Below, in pieces: positions 18,140 to 26,034 of a stretch of 56,210 nucleotides of DNA. Position 1 is the stretch's first letter, and every line of letters begins with the position of its first letter. This DNA comes from an uncultured Lachnospiraceae bacterium (lineage in GTDB: Bacteria; Bacillota; Clostridia; Lachnospirales; Lachnospiraceae): contig CALWLI010000024.1 in NCBI GenBank assembly GCA_944381485.1, forward strand, positions 1 through 56,210, written 5' to 3'. The notes beneath the pieces were generated by a model, which worked only from the letters and a program-made list of their open reading frames with translations, searched no databases and was not told the DNA's origin. Both the position numbers and the translations under genes were made by a program.

Positions 18140-19273
18140 CTATGCCCTCACGAAATTTTCGTTATTTTTGTTGAAATGTCTCTTAAGCCTTACTGTAAAG
18201 ACTGTTCCGTTGAGATCCGACTGCACGCTTATGCTTCCGCTGTGCATCTCGGCTATGTCCTTTGCTATGGCAAGCCCAAGGCCTGTTCCTCCGGTATTTG
18301 TGGAGCGGGATCTGTCCACGCGATAGAACTTGTTGAAGATGAGAGGCTGGTCCTTCTCAGGTATTATGTATCCGTAGTTTATCACCTTCACCTCCACCGT
18401 ATGAGGCCCTGCATTTATCTTGACTATCACTCTCTTTCCGTCAGCCCCGTACTTTATGGCATTCCCTATGAGATTGTCAAAGAGTCTTGCCAAGAGGTTG
18501 CCGTCAGCAGTGATCTCCAGAGATTTAACATTGGTCCTCAGCTCATAGGAAAGCCCCTTCTCCGCAAAGGCCGGGTACTGCTCCTCAAGAAGCTGCTCCA
18601 AAAGCTTTACTATGTCCACATAGCTTACCTTCATGGTTATCTTGCCGTAGCTCAGCTTCGTGAAGCTGAAGAGGTCCTCAATAAGCTGCTCAAGCCTTCT
18701 GGATTTACCGTAGGCTATGTCAAGATATTTCTTTTCAAGCTCCGGAGTAAGCTTCACCTTGTTCTTTCCTGAAAGCAGCTCCAGATAGCCTATGATGGAG
18801 GTAAGGGGAGTCTTAAGATCGTGGGCTATGTTTGTGATGAGGTCGTTCTTGCTCTGCTCCGACTCCCTCTCCCTCTTAAGAAGCTCTTTTATCTCCTCTG
18901 TCATCTTGTTGAGGTTTTCCGCCATTCCCGAGAATTCGTCGTCTCCCTTAATCTCCACCTTCGTGTCAAGATCTCCCGCTGCCACTCTCTTCATGGCCTC
19001 GGATATCAGGTTTATGTATTTTGTCTCATTGCGCTGCAGAAACCAAAAAATGCAGCAAAAGAGCACTGTGCCTCCTATGAGGAACAAAAACACAGCGGCC
19101 GGGCTGTAGCCCTCCCCTGCGGACACCTGAAAATTGCCCGTAATAAAGCCCATAAGCCTGCCCATATTGAAAATGAGCAGGCCCTCTGTAAGGCAGGTGA
19201 TTATCGCCGCGATTATTATGTTGATCACAAGCTTTGTGTGATATCTCTTGCTGATATCCTTCTTACTTTTCAA
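18140..19273 (-). CDS. Two-component sensor histidine kinase
   Basis: 377 aa from a TTG start inside the end of the response-regulator gene (11-base overlap); no other start lies before the first membrane helix. Two transmembrane helices (about 16-38 and 58-79) flank a short extracellular loop of about 20 residues. A HAMP-like linker (MKRVAAGDLDTKV), the phospho-acceptor His151 in NIAHDLKTPLTSIIGYLELL, the N box DNLIGNAIKYG and the G box TGGTGLGLAIAKDI follow. The tiny sensor loop suggests sensing within the membrane, or through the neighbouring 826-residue protein or ABC exporter. Confidence 0.93.
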   Translation of the reverse strand: MKSKKDISKRYHTKLVINIIIAAIITCLTEGLLIFNMGRLMGFITGNFQVSAGEGYSPAAVFLFLIGGTVLFCCIFWFLQRNETKYINLISEAMKRVAAGDLDTKVEIKGDDEFSGMAENLNKMTEEIKELLKRERESEQSKNDLITNIAHDLKTPLTSIIGYLELLSGKNKVKLTPELEKKYLDIAYGKSRRLEQLIEDLFSFTKLSYGKITMKVSYVDIVKLLEQLLEEQYPAFAEKGLSYELRTNVKSLEITADGNLLARLFDNLIGNAIKYGADGKRVIVKINAGPHTVEVKVINYGYIIPEKDQPLIFNKFYRVDRSRSTNTGGTGLGLAIAKDIAEMHSGSISVQSDLNGTVFTVRLKRHFNKNNENFVRA

Positions 19274-19967
19274 TCTTGTATCCGACTCCCCACACAGTTG
19301 TTATTATCTTATCCTGCCTGGAATCCTCCTTCATCTTGCCTCTGAGTCTTCTGATGTGGACCATTACAGTATTGTTGGCCTCATAGACCTTTTCATTCCA
19401 GACCTTCTCAAATATCTCATCCGTGGAAAATACCTTTCCGGGGCTTGAAGCCAAAAGGTAGAGTATGTCAAACTCAATGGGAGTAAGCTTTATCTCCTCC
19501 CCGTCTATGGTAACCTTATGATTGTCCTTATTTATGGACAGGCCTCTTATGTTTATCTCGTTTGAAACTCTCTCCGAGACGGTATTGTTGGGGTTTAGCT
19601 GGGTATATCTTCTCAGCTGGGATTTGACCCTGGCGGTAAGCTCAAGGGGATTGAAGGGCTTTGTGACATAGTCGTCCGCCCCTGTGCCCAGACCCATTAT
19701 CTTGTCAAGGTCTCCGGATTTTGCCGAGAGCATGATAATAGGGATATTGCTGTTCTCCCTTATCTTCTTGCACATGGTTATTCCGTCCATGCCCGGCATC
19801 ATAATATCCAGAAGGACAAGCCTTATGTCCTCCTCCGCCAATATCTTAAGGCCCTCCTCCGCGGAGGAAGCCTTAAAGACCTTATATCCGTCAGATACAA
19901 GGTATATCTCCACAAGATCAGCTATCTCTTTTTCATCATCAACTACAAGTATGTTTATCTCAGGCAT
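19263..19967 (-). CDS. OmpR/PhoB-family response regulator
   Basis: 234 aa. The receiver domain has the acidic pair VVDDE (9-12), phospho-acceptor Asp54 in LLDIMMPGMDG and Lys103 in TKPFN. A winged-helix DNA-binding domain follows (about 135-234), with LTPIEFDILYLLASSPGKVFS and VMVHIRRLRGKM. GGGAGG precedes the ATG. First gene of the operon RR - kinase - membrane protein - ATPase - permease; it most likely regulates this operon, perhaps from the TATAAT seen about 36 bases upstream. VanR-like in arrangement. Confidence 0.94.
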   Translation of the reverse strand: MPEINILVVDDEKEIADLVEIYLVSDGYKVFKASSAEEGLKILAEEDIRLVLLDIMMPGMDGITMCKKIRENSNIPIIMLSAKSGDLDKIMGLGTGADDYVTKPFNPLELTARVKSQLRRYTQLNPNNTVSERVSNEINIRGLSINKDNHKVTIDGEEIKLTPIEFDILYLLASSPGKVFSTDEIFEKVWNEKVYEANNTVMVHIRRLRGKMKEDSRQDKIITTVWGVGYKIEK

Positions 19968-20002
19968 AAATATACCTCCCTGCTTATGTTGCCATATATA
20001 CG

Positions 20003-20008
20003 ATTATA
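20003..20008 (-). promoter_or_regulatory. -10 box of the response-regulator operon
   Basis: A perfect TATAAT on the minus strand lies 35 bases before the response-regulator start. No good -35 box is found at normal spacing, as expected for a promoter that needs an activator such as the regulator itself. Confidence 0.45.
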
Positions 20009-20054
20009 AGGCCTAAGTCCTTTCAGCGCCATTAAAATTTGCTTACAAAAAAAT

Positions 20055-22202
20055 TTATTCCGCCTCACAGGGTATAAAAGTCCTTGTTATCTCAGGATCT
20101 CTCAGCTTTCTTATGCGGTCAGCCGCCTCCGTGGCCTCCCTGCAAAATTCAAGCTGGCTGTCCACCTTTTTCTTTCCCCTCAAGTCCTGCTTCTCATAGC
20201 TTCCGTCAGGCTGCATCTCTGATGCCTTTACATTGTCCTGAAGCTCCAGATCCAAGATATGCTCAGCCTTAAGCTTATCATTCTTTTCAAGGACAGGGAA
20301 TACTATCTCCACTCTCCTGTCCAGATTTCTGGGCATCCAGTCCGCAGAGCCCATAAAGTAGAGAGGATCTCCGTTGTTGAAAAATTTCATTATCCTTGCG
20401 TGCTCAAGGAAATTTCCAACTATGGATCTGACTCTTATATTTTCGCTGAGGCCCTTTATACCCGGCCTTAAGCAGCATATTCCTCTTACTATAAGGTCTA
20501 TCTCCACTCCCGCAGAAGATGCCTCATACAGGGCGTCAATTATCTCTCTGTCACAGAGGGAGTTCATCTTTGCCGTAATTGCCGCGGGAAGGCCCAGCTT
20601 CGCATTCTCAGTCTCCCTTCCTATGAGCTTTAAGAGCTTCTTTCTGAGCCAGAGAGGAGCTACTACAAGCTCATTCCAGTTCTCAGGCTCCGAGTAGCCG
20701 GAGAGCATATTGAATACCGCCGTAGCATCCTCACCTATCCTCTCGTTGCAGGTGAATATTCCGCAGTCAGTGTACTGCTTTGCTGTGGAGTCGTTGTAGT
20801 TTCCCGTTCCCAGATGCACGTACCTTCTGATGCCCTCATCCTCGTACCTGACCACGAGAGTTATCTTTGAATGGGTCTTGAGCCCCACCAGTCCGTATAT
20901 TACATGACAGCCGGCCTTCTCCAGCCTCTTTGCCCAAACTATGTTGTTCTCCTCGTCAAATCTCGCCTTGAGCTCCACAAGCACAGTGACCTGCTTGCCG
21001 TTTCCCGCAGCCTCCTCAAGGGCGGCTATGATGGGGGAGGTGGAGCTGACTCTGTAGAGAGTCTGCTTTATGGCAAGTACCTTGGGATCCTTTGCCGCCG
21101 TCCTGACAAATTCCGTCACCGGCTCAAAGCTCTCGTAGGGGTGGAAGAGGAATATGTCCTCCTTCCTTATATTCTCGAATATGTCCTCGTCGTTCATAAG
21201 CTCAGGCACCGGCTGAGGTACATATTTCTTATATTTCAGCCTGTCAAAGCCCTCAAGGCCGTACATCTTCATGAGGAAGGTCAGATCCAGAGGACCGTTT
21301 ATCATATATATGTCGCTGTTTTCTATCTCAAATTCCTTCTTAAGTATCTTCAGAAGACGCTTGTCCGTCTTGTCCTCTATCTCAAGTCTTATGACTTCTC
21401 CTCTGCGGCGCTTTTTAAGCTGCTTTTTTATCTCCTCAAGGAGATCTTCCGTGTCATCCTCGTCCAGGTCAAAGTCAGCATTTCTCATTATCCTGAAGGG
21501 ATGGGCCGATATTATGTCATAGTTGAGGAAAAGCTTTCTTATGTTCCTCTCAACTATCTCCTCAAGAAGTATTACCTTCCTTATCCTGTTTCCCTCCTCA
21601 TCCGCAGCTGTGGGAAGCTCCACGACTCTGGGAAGCACTGAGGGCACCTGCACCATAACGAATTCAGGCTCCTCGTTCTCCTTTGCATTCTTCTTTCTCA
21701 CAAGTGCCGCAAGGTTGAGGGTCTTGTTGAGTATAAGGGGAAAAGGTCTTGAGGAGTCAAAGGCCATGGGGGTGAGGACAGGATAGACCATATCCTCAAA
21801 ATATCTGTCCACCGCCTCCGCCTCCTCGGCGCTTAAGTCCTCATGCTCTCCTATGACTGTAAGTCCCTCCTGCCTGAGGGCGGGGATCAGGGCCCTTTTG
21901 TAGGTGGAATACTGCATGTCCACCATGGCATGGGTCCTTTGGGAAATGCGCTCCAGCTGCTCTGTAGGTGTCATCCCCGCTATGTCAGGCTTCTTGTAGC
22001 CGGCGTGTACCATGTCCTTCAGTGAAGCCACTCTCACCATGAAAAACTCATCCAGGTTTGATGCTGTTATGCTCAAAAACTTAAGTCTTTCAAAAAGGGG
22101 AAGGCTCCTGTCTCTGGCCTCCTCCATGACTCTCTGATTAAATTCCAGCCAGCTCAGCTCTCTGTTTATATAATTATCCGATGATTTCTTTAAATCAGGC
22201 AT
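20055..22202 (-). CDS. ppk1: Polyphosphate kinase 1
   Basis: 715 aa, full length. It reversibly builds inorganic polyphosphate from ATP. The N-terminal signature NRELSWLEFNQRV and FERLKFLSITASNLDEFFMVR are clear. The catalytic part holds LVELKARFDEENNIVWAKRL and the first catalytic His in GLKTHSKITLV; the second is in LEHARIMKFFN, followed by FMGSADWMPRNLDRRVE. GGAGG precedes the ATG. It lies 21 bases downstream of a Ppx/GppA-like gene, the common synthesis/degradation pair, although that partner lacks key residues. Confidence 0.96.
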   Translation of the reverse strand: MPDLKKSSDNYINRELSWLEFNQRVMEEARDRSLPLFERLKFLSITASNLDEFFMVRVASLKDMVHAGYKKPDIAGMTPTEQLERISQRTHAMVDMQYSTYKRALIPALRQEGLTVIGEHEDLSAEEAEAVDRYFEDMVYPVLTPMAFDSSRPFPLILNKTLNLAALVRKKNAKENEEPEFVMVQVPSVLPRVVELPTAADEEGNRIRKVILLEEIVERNIRKLFLNYDIISAHPFRIMRNADFDLDEDDTEDLLEEIKKQLKKRRRGEVIRLEIEDKTDKRLLKILKKEFEIENSDIYMINGPLDLTFLMKMYGLEGFDRLKYKKYVPQPVPELMNDEDIFENIRKEDIFLFHPYESFEPVTEFVRTAAKDPKVLAIKQTLYRVSSTSPIIAALEEAAGNGKQVTVLVELKARFDEENNIVWAKRLEKAGCHVIYGLVGLKTHSKITLVVRYEDEGIRRYVHLGTGNYNDSTAKQYTDCGIFTCNERIGEDATAVFNMLSGYSEPENWNELVVAPLWLRKKLLKLIGRETENAKLGLPAAITAKMNSLCDREIIDALYEASSAGVEIDLIVRGICCLRPGIKGLSENIRVRSIVGNFLEHARIMKFFNNGDPLYFMGSADWMPRNLDRRVEIVFPVLEKNDKLKAEHILDLELQDNVKASEMQPDGSYEKQDLRGKKKVDSQLEFCREATEAADRIRKLRDPEITRTFIPCEAE

Positions 22203-22223
22203 ATTCTCTCCTCCTGTAAAAGA

Positions 22224-23759
22224 CTACAATACCTTCTTGCTCTTAAGTATGGGCCTGTATCCGAAGATCTCCTCAAAAAAGTCGGCCTTTCTCTCAACTT
22301 CCATCTTTTCAAGTGTCATGTCGGCCTTTGAGGATGCGCTTATGACAAGCTTTTTCTCCTTCTCGTTCACAGCCACTCTCAGGTTCTCAGGCTTGTTTCT
22401 GTGGCCTCTGTCAAGGGCGTTTGCTATCCTCAGCACAGCCGTGAGCTTTGCCGTCCTTATGAGCTTGTCTCCGTCCTCAGTCATATTGTAGTCGAACTCC
22501 GAGGTATTGTATCTGACCACATTCGCCGCCAGCTCTCTCTCCGAGTGAGAGAGTCCTATTATCTCTGTGGAGAGGATAATATTGTATCCGCACATGGCGG
22601 CATTCTTAATATTGATAAATTTGCCGCAGGAGTGAAGCATGGCGGCTATTCTGAGTATCAGTCTGTCCCTCTTTGAAAAGCCGCCTATCTTCTTCATGCT
22701 GTCATATATCTTCAGGGCATAGTCCTCCACAAGTCGGGAATGCTCCGTGTCACACTTATATCTCTTTGCGATATTTCCGGAGGCTGCAACTATGTCCTCC
22801 TCAAAATCATGCTTAAACTTCACCAGTTTGTTTTTTTCCGCATATTCCGCCGCAGCGCCGTCGCAGAATCCGCTTCCGGGGATTATCACCCTCTTTGCCT
22901 CAAAGAGCTCGATTATCCTCTTGTATATGACGGAGGAGACTAAGAGGGCGTTGGCTATGCTCCTGTTTATCTTCAACATCTCCTCAAGATTGTTTATGCC
23001 CATCATTATATATTCATCACATTTTGCCAGGACATCACCGGCATCCAAAATAAGCACTCCATCATTTACCGAGCCCGCTCCTCTGAAAAGGTAGTTCGTG
23101 CTCTCGCCTATGCCTACCAGATTGCTTATGGTGTTGTTTTTTGCATAAAGCCTCTTGTAGCTTATAAGCTCCCCGTCCGTTATCTCCCTTATCTCCTCTG
23201 TTATGAGCTTTCCGCTTATGGGGAGCTCCTCCACCATCTCAGCGATCTTTACTGCCGCCAGGGGAAGGTTTTCTGTGGACACCAGCTTGTTCTTGTCAAA
23301 GAGAGATATCTGTATACCGCCGTAACCTGAATCTATTATGGCGGTGCTGTCCTTTATGATCTCGCTGAAATTGAGATCCGGCTTCACTGCTATAGCCTTG
23401 TAGTTTAAAAAGCGCTGCTGAGAGTTTGACACCACGTCCACTGTGATGCCGGTGCGCACTTTTATCCTGTCTGTCACTATCTTTGAGTTCTCCGCCTCTC
23501 TGAAGGCTGAGGTGGCGTAAGCCTTGTAGGCGTTGACCTTGTAGGTCTTCATTATCTCCGCAAATCCGTTAAGTACGTCAAAGAGCCGTTCCATGCTCTC
23601 ATAGGAGATACGGCCCAGCTCAAAGGTCTCCCTGCCCACAGGGAGTCTGTTTATTATTCTGTCTATCCTGCGAAATTCTTTTTTGCCCCCTATTTCATAG
23701 ATGCTAAGCTCCTGCTCCAGGCTTCCCACTCTTATAACTGCAAAAATATGGTATGCCAT
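22224..23759 (-). CDS. Ppx/GppA-family protein with degenerate active site, HD-like C-terminal region
   Basis: 511 aa. The fold and order match Ppx/GppA phosphatases (N-terminal actin-like ASKHA region about 1-305, HD-related helical region about 320-500 with MLHSCGKFINIKN), and it sits between plsC and ppk1. Three conserved sites are altered. The first phosphate loop, normally D-x-GS, reads IRVGSLEQ with Arg10 in place of Asp. The catalytic Glu of the usual GNEEAR motif is replaced in SNSQQRF (111-117). The second loop, normally DIGGGS, reads DSGYGGIQ (143-150). It may have lost exopolyphosphatase activity and act as a polyphosphate or (p)ppGpp sensor or as a regulator of the kinase, or it may use other residues. 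The start directly follows the plsC stop codon. Confidence 0.8.
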   Translation of the reverse strand: MAYHIFAVIRVGSLEQELSIYEIGGKKEFRRIDRIINRLPVGRETFELGRISYESMERLFDVLNGFAEIMKTYKVNAYKAYATSAFREAENSKIVTDRIKVRTGITVDVVSNSQQRFLNYKAIAVKPDLNFSEIIKDSTAIIDSGYGGIQISLFDKNKLVSTENLPLAAVKIAEMVEELPISGKLITEEIREITDGELISYKRLYAKNNTISNLVGIGESTNYLFRGAGSVNDGVLILDAGDVLAKCDEYIMMGINNLEEMLKINRSIANALLVSSVIYKRIIELFEAKRVIIPGSGFCDGAAAEYAEKNKLVKFKHDFEEDIVAASGNIAKRYKCDTEHSRLVEDYALKIYDSMKKIGGFSKRDRLILRIAAMLHSCGKFINIKNAAMCGYNIILSTEIIGLSHSERELAANVVRYNTSEFDYNMTEDGDKLIRTAKLTAVLRIANALDRGHRNKPENLRVAVNEKEKKLVISASSKADMTLEKMEVERKADFFEEIFGYRPILKSKKVL

Positions 23760-24515
23760 TTATTCACACTCCTTCCGGTGCTCCTCCTGCAGCTCCTTAA
23801 GCATGTCTGAAATAACTTCCCTCAGGTATTTCCCCGGCCTTTTTTTGATCTCGGGAGGAAGCTCACAGAGATCTATCGGGCTTCCGAAGCTTATCCTCAC
23901 CTTTGCCGGTCTTATCTTCGGGAAATGCTTTTCAAATATATCGTCCGTTCCAAGCATTGCCACAGGAATTATTTTGCACTTTGATTTCGTGGCGATTTTA
24001 AGGCTTCCCTCATGGAATTCCATAAGCTCTGAAGGGTCCTCATTTTTGTTTCTGGTGCCCTCCGGGTATATCCAGACAGATATTCCGCTCTTTATATTGT
24101 TGACAGCGTCCAGTATGGTCTTTAATCCCTGCTTCATGTCCTTTCTGTCCAAAAACAGGCATTTTATATTCTCCATCCACTGCTTAAGGAGGGGGATACT
24201 TCCTATCTCCTTTTTGGCTATGAAACCTGTCTCTGTCTTTACAAATATATAGCCTAAAAGTATGTCAAAGTCAGAGCGATGGTTGCCCACGAAAAGAACA
24301 GCCTCGTCATCAGGAATATTCTCCGTGCCTGAGACCTCTATCTCTGTCCCTGCTATCTTAAGAAGGAACCTGAAGACCGTCTGTATGATCCTAAGGCACT
24401 GTCTTCCCTTCTTCTCAGGGGATCTTTTCCCCAAAAGCCACTCGAAGATAAGAAGAGGGATGCCGAATATAAGAAAGCATATCACCGTTAAAAGTACTGC
24501 CGCCAGTCTTATCAT
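23760..24515 (-). CDS. plsC: 1-acyl-sn-glycerol-3-phosphate acyltransferase
   Basis: 251 aa. It acylates lysophosphatidic acid to phosphatidic acid at the membrane. A hydrophobic N-terminal helix (about 4-28) anchors it. The HX4D catalytic motif is NHRSDFD (78-84) and the glycerol-phosphate-binding motif is IYPEGTRN; AMLGTDDIF and RISFGSPI match later family blocks. GAGAGG precedes the ATG. It lies 13 bases after the polysaccharide permease and abuts the Ppx-like gene, so the four genes permease-plsC-ppx-ppk1 look like one operon. Confidence 0.93.
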   Translation of the reverse strand: MIRLAAVLLTVICFLIFGIPLLIFEWLLGKRSPEKKGRQCLRIIQTVFRFLLKIAGTEIEVSGTENIPDDEAVLFVGNHRSDFDILLGYIFVKTETGFIAKKEIGSIPLLKQWMENIKCLFLDRKDMKQGLKTILDAVNNIKSGISVWIYPEGTRNKNEDPSELMEFHEGSLKIATKSKCKIIPVAMLGTDDIFEKHFPKIRPAKVRISFGSPIDLCELPPEIKKRPGKYLREVISDMLKELQEEHRKECE

Positions 24516-24528
24516 TTTTTACCTCTCA

Positions 24529-25341
24529 TCAAAGCACGTCCGAAAAATGGGGGCGAAGCTTTGCAAATATTTTAAGTCCTGTGTAGAGCAGCAGGATCGA
24601 AACGGCCCAGAAGTACAGAGTGTTCAGGGGTCTGTCCCAAAAGGGGTGTCCCGTGAGCATACTGTCTCTGTATCCCGCCACTATATAGTAGAAAGGGTTC
24701 AGCTTGAATATAGGGTCCATCCAAGGATGCTCAGCCGTAAACATTCCGTCCCAGTACATAATGGGGGCCAGCCACATTCCGAACTGCAGGCATATGGCGA
24801 CTATCTGTGACATATCCTTAAAGAAAACATTTACCGAGGAGGTTATGTAGCCAAGTCCGAGAGCAAGGACCGTGGCTGCTCCGGTATAGTAAAACACCTG
24901 TAGCCAGCTTATCCTCGGCGTGTAGCCTGCAACTAAAAATACCACGGCCATGATAGCAAGAAAGCAGAAATGTACCATAAGGCTTGAGACTATCTTTATT
25001 ATGGGCAGAAGCTCAACAGGGAATACAACCTTCTTTACCAGATAGCTGTATTCCGAGAGATTGTTTGTAGCTCCCGAAAGTGCCTCCTGAAAATAGAACC
25101 AGGGCACCAAGCCCGGTATCAGCCATATGACATAGGGCGTGTCCGGCACAGGCGGAGTGGACTTCATTCCCAGCTGGAATATGAAGAAGAATATCAGCAC
25201 AGTCACAATGGGCTGCACGAACATCCAAACCATCCCGAAGTAGGACCCCACAAAGCGTTTCCTGAAGTCCGCCTTTGCCAGATCCCATATCATTTTTCTT
25301 TTTGTGATTATGTCTCTAAGTAAGTGTGTAATGCTTCTCAT
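24529..25341 (-). CDS. Polysaccharide-type ABC-2 permease without adjacent ATPase
   Basis: 270 aa with about six transmembrane helices. The opening DLAKADFRKRFVGSYFGMVW and the PYVIWLIPGLVPWFYFQEALS stretch are typical of TagG/Wzm/RfbD permeases, which export teichoic acids or O-polysaccharides with a TagH/Wzt-type ATPase. No such ATPase is next to it; the only ABC ATPase in the window (14.7 kb) belongs to another operon. It starts just outside the glycan locus and is followed by plsC. It may use an ATPase encoded elsewhere. Confidence 0.88.
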   Translation of the reverse strand: MRSITHLLRDIITKRKMIWDLAKADFRKRFVGSYFGMVWMFVQPIVTVLIFFFIFQLGMKSTPPVPDTPYVIWLIPGLVPWFYFQEALSGATNNLSEYSYLVKKVVFPVELLPIIKIVSSLMVHFCFLAIMAVVFLVAGYTPRISWLQVFYYTGAATVLALGLGYITSSVNVFFKDMSQIVAICLQFGMWLAPIMYWDGMFTAEHPWMDPIFKLNPFYYIVAGYRDSMLTGHPFWDRPLNTLYFWAVSILLLYTGLKIFAKLRPHFSDVL

Positions 25342-25367
25342 CAGCTGTAATTCCTGATCACCTAATA

Positions 25368-25394
25368 ATTATCCCCCGGTGGGAGATACGTCAA
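25368..25394 (-). promoter_or_regulatory. Possible promoter of permease-plsC-ppx-ppk1
   Basis: On the minus strand TTGACG (25394-25389) is followed after 15 bases by GATAAT (25373-25368). Both boxes match the consensus at five of six positions, but the spacing is short. The 81-base gap between rfbC and the permease marks a likely operon boundary. Confidence 0.45.
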
Positions 25395-25422
25395 TAGGTT
25401 TTACCTGAACTTAATTTTTATT

Positions 25423-25995
25423 TTACTCGAATTTAAATGTATCCTTGAGGCTGCCCCACTTTTTGTCCTTGTCGGACATTATAAGCTCCATGCCCTCAGG
25501 TATGGGCCAGTCGACATTTATGGTGCTGTCGTTGTATATAAGTCCTCCCTCATCTCCCGGATGATAGAAGTCCGTACACTTGTAGGCAAACTCCGCTATG
25601 TCGCTGAGTACCAGAAATCCGTGGGCAAAGCCCTCCGGTATGTAAAACATCTTTTTATTGTCCTCGGAGAGTTCGACTCCGAACCATTTTCCGTAGCTTT
25701 CGGAGTGGAGCCTTAAGTCCACAGCCACATCGAAGACCCGTCCTCTTATGGCTCTTACAAGCTTGCCCTGGGGATACTGCTTCTGGTAGTGAAGTCCCCT
25801 CAGAACTCCCTTCACCGAGCAGGACTGATTGTCCTGTACGAAGGTCATGGAAAGTCCGGCCTCCTTGAAATCGTTTTCATTGTAGGTCTCCATAAAGTAG
25901 CCTCTCTCGTCCTTAAAGACCGTGGGTTCAATGACATACAAGCCCTCTATCCGAACCCCGTTATTTTCACATTCACTGACCTTTATCTTACCCAT
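25423..25995 (-). CDS. rfbC: dTDP-4-dehydrorhamnose 3,5-epimerase
   Basis: 190 aa. It epimerises dTDP-4-keto-6-deoxyglucose at C3 and C5, the third step of dTDP-L-rhamnose synthesis. Catalytic features: RGLHYQ with the base His, VFDVAVDLR, and FYIPEGFAHGFLVLSD with the cupin core. GAGGGAA precedes the ATG. It stands about 21 kb from rfbD-rfbB-rfbA at the other end of the glycan locus, so the pathway is complete but split. Confidence 0.95.
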   Translation of the reverse strand: MGKIKVSECENNGVRIEGLYVIEPTVFKDERGYFMETYNENDFKEAGLSMTFVQDNQSCSVKGVLRGLHYQKQYPQGKLVRAIRGRVFDVAVDLRLHSESYGKWFGVELSEDNKKMFYIPEGFAHGFLVLSDIAEFAYKCTDFYHPGDEGGLIYNDSTINVDWPIPEGMELIMSDKDKKWGSLKDTFKFE

Positions 25996-26034
25996 TTTTC
26001 ATTCCCTCTTTTTATGGATTTATGTTCGTTCCGC

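Noticed and set aside
20871-21641. Plus-strand open frame of about 256 codons opposite ppk1
   Set aside because: Antisense to a full-length polyphosphate kinase, without promoter or ribosome site.
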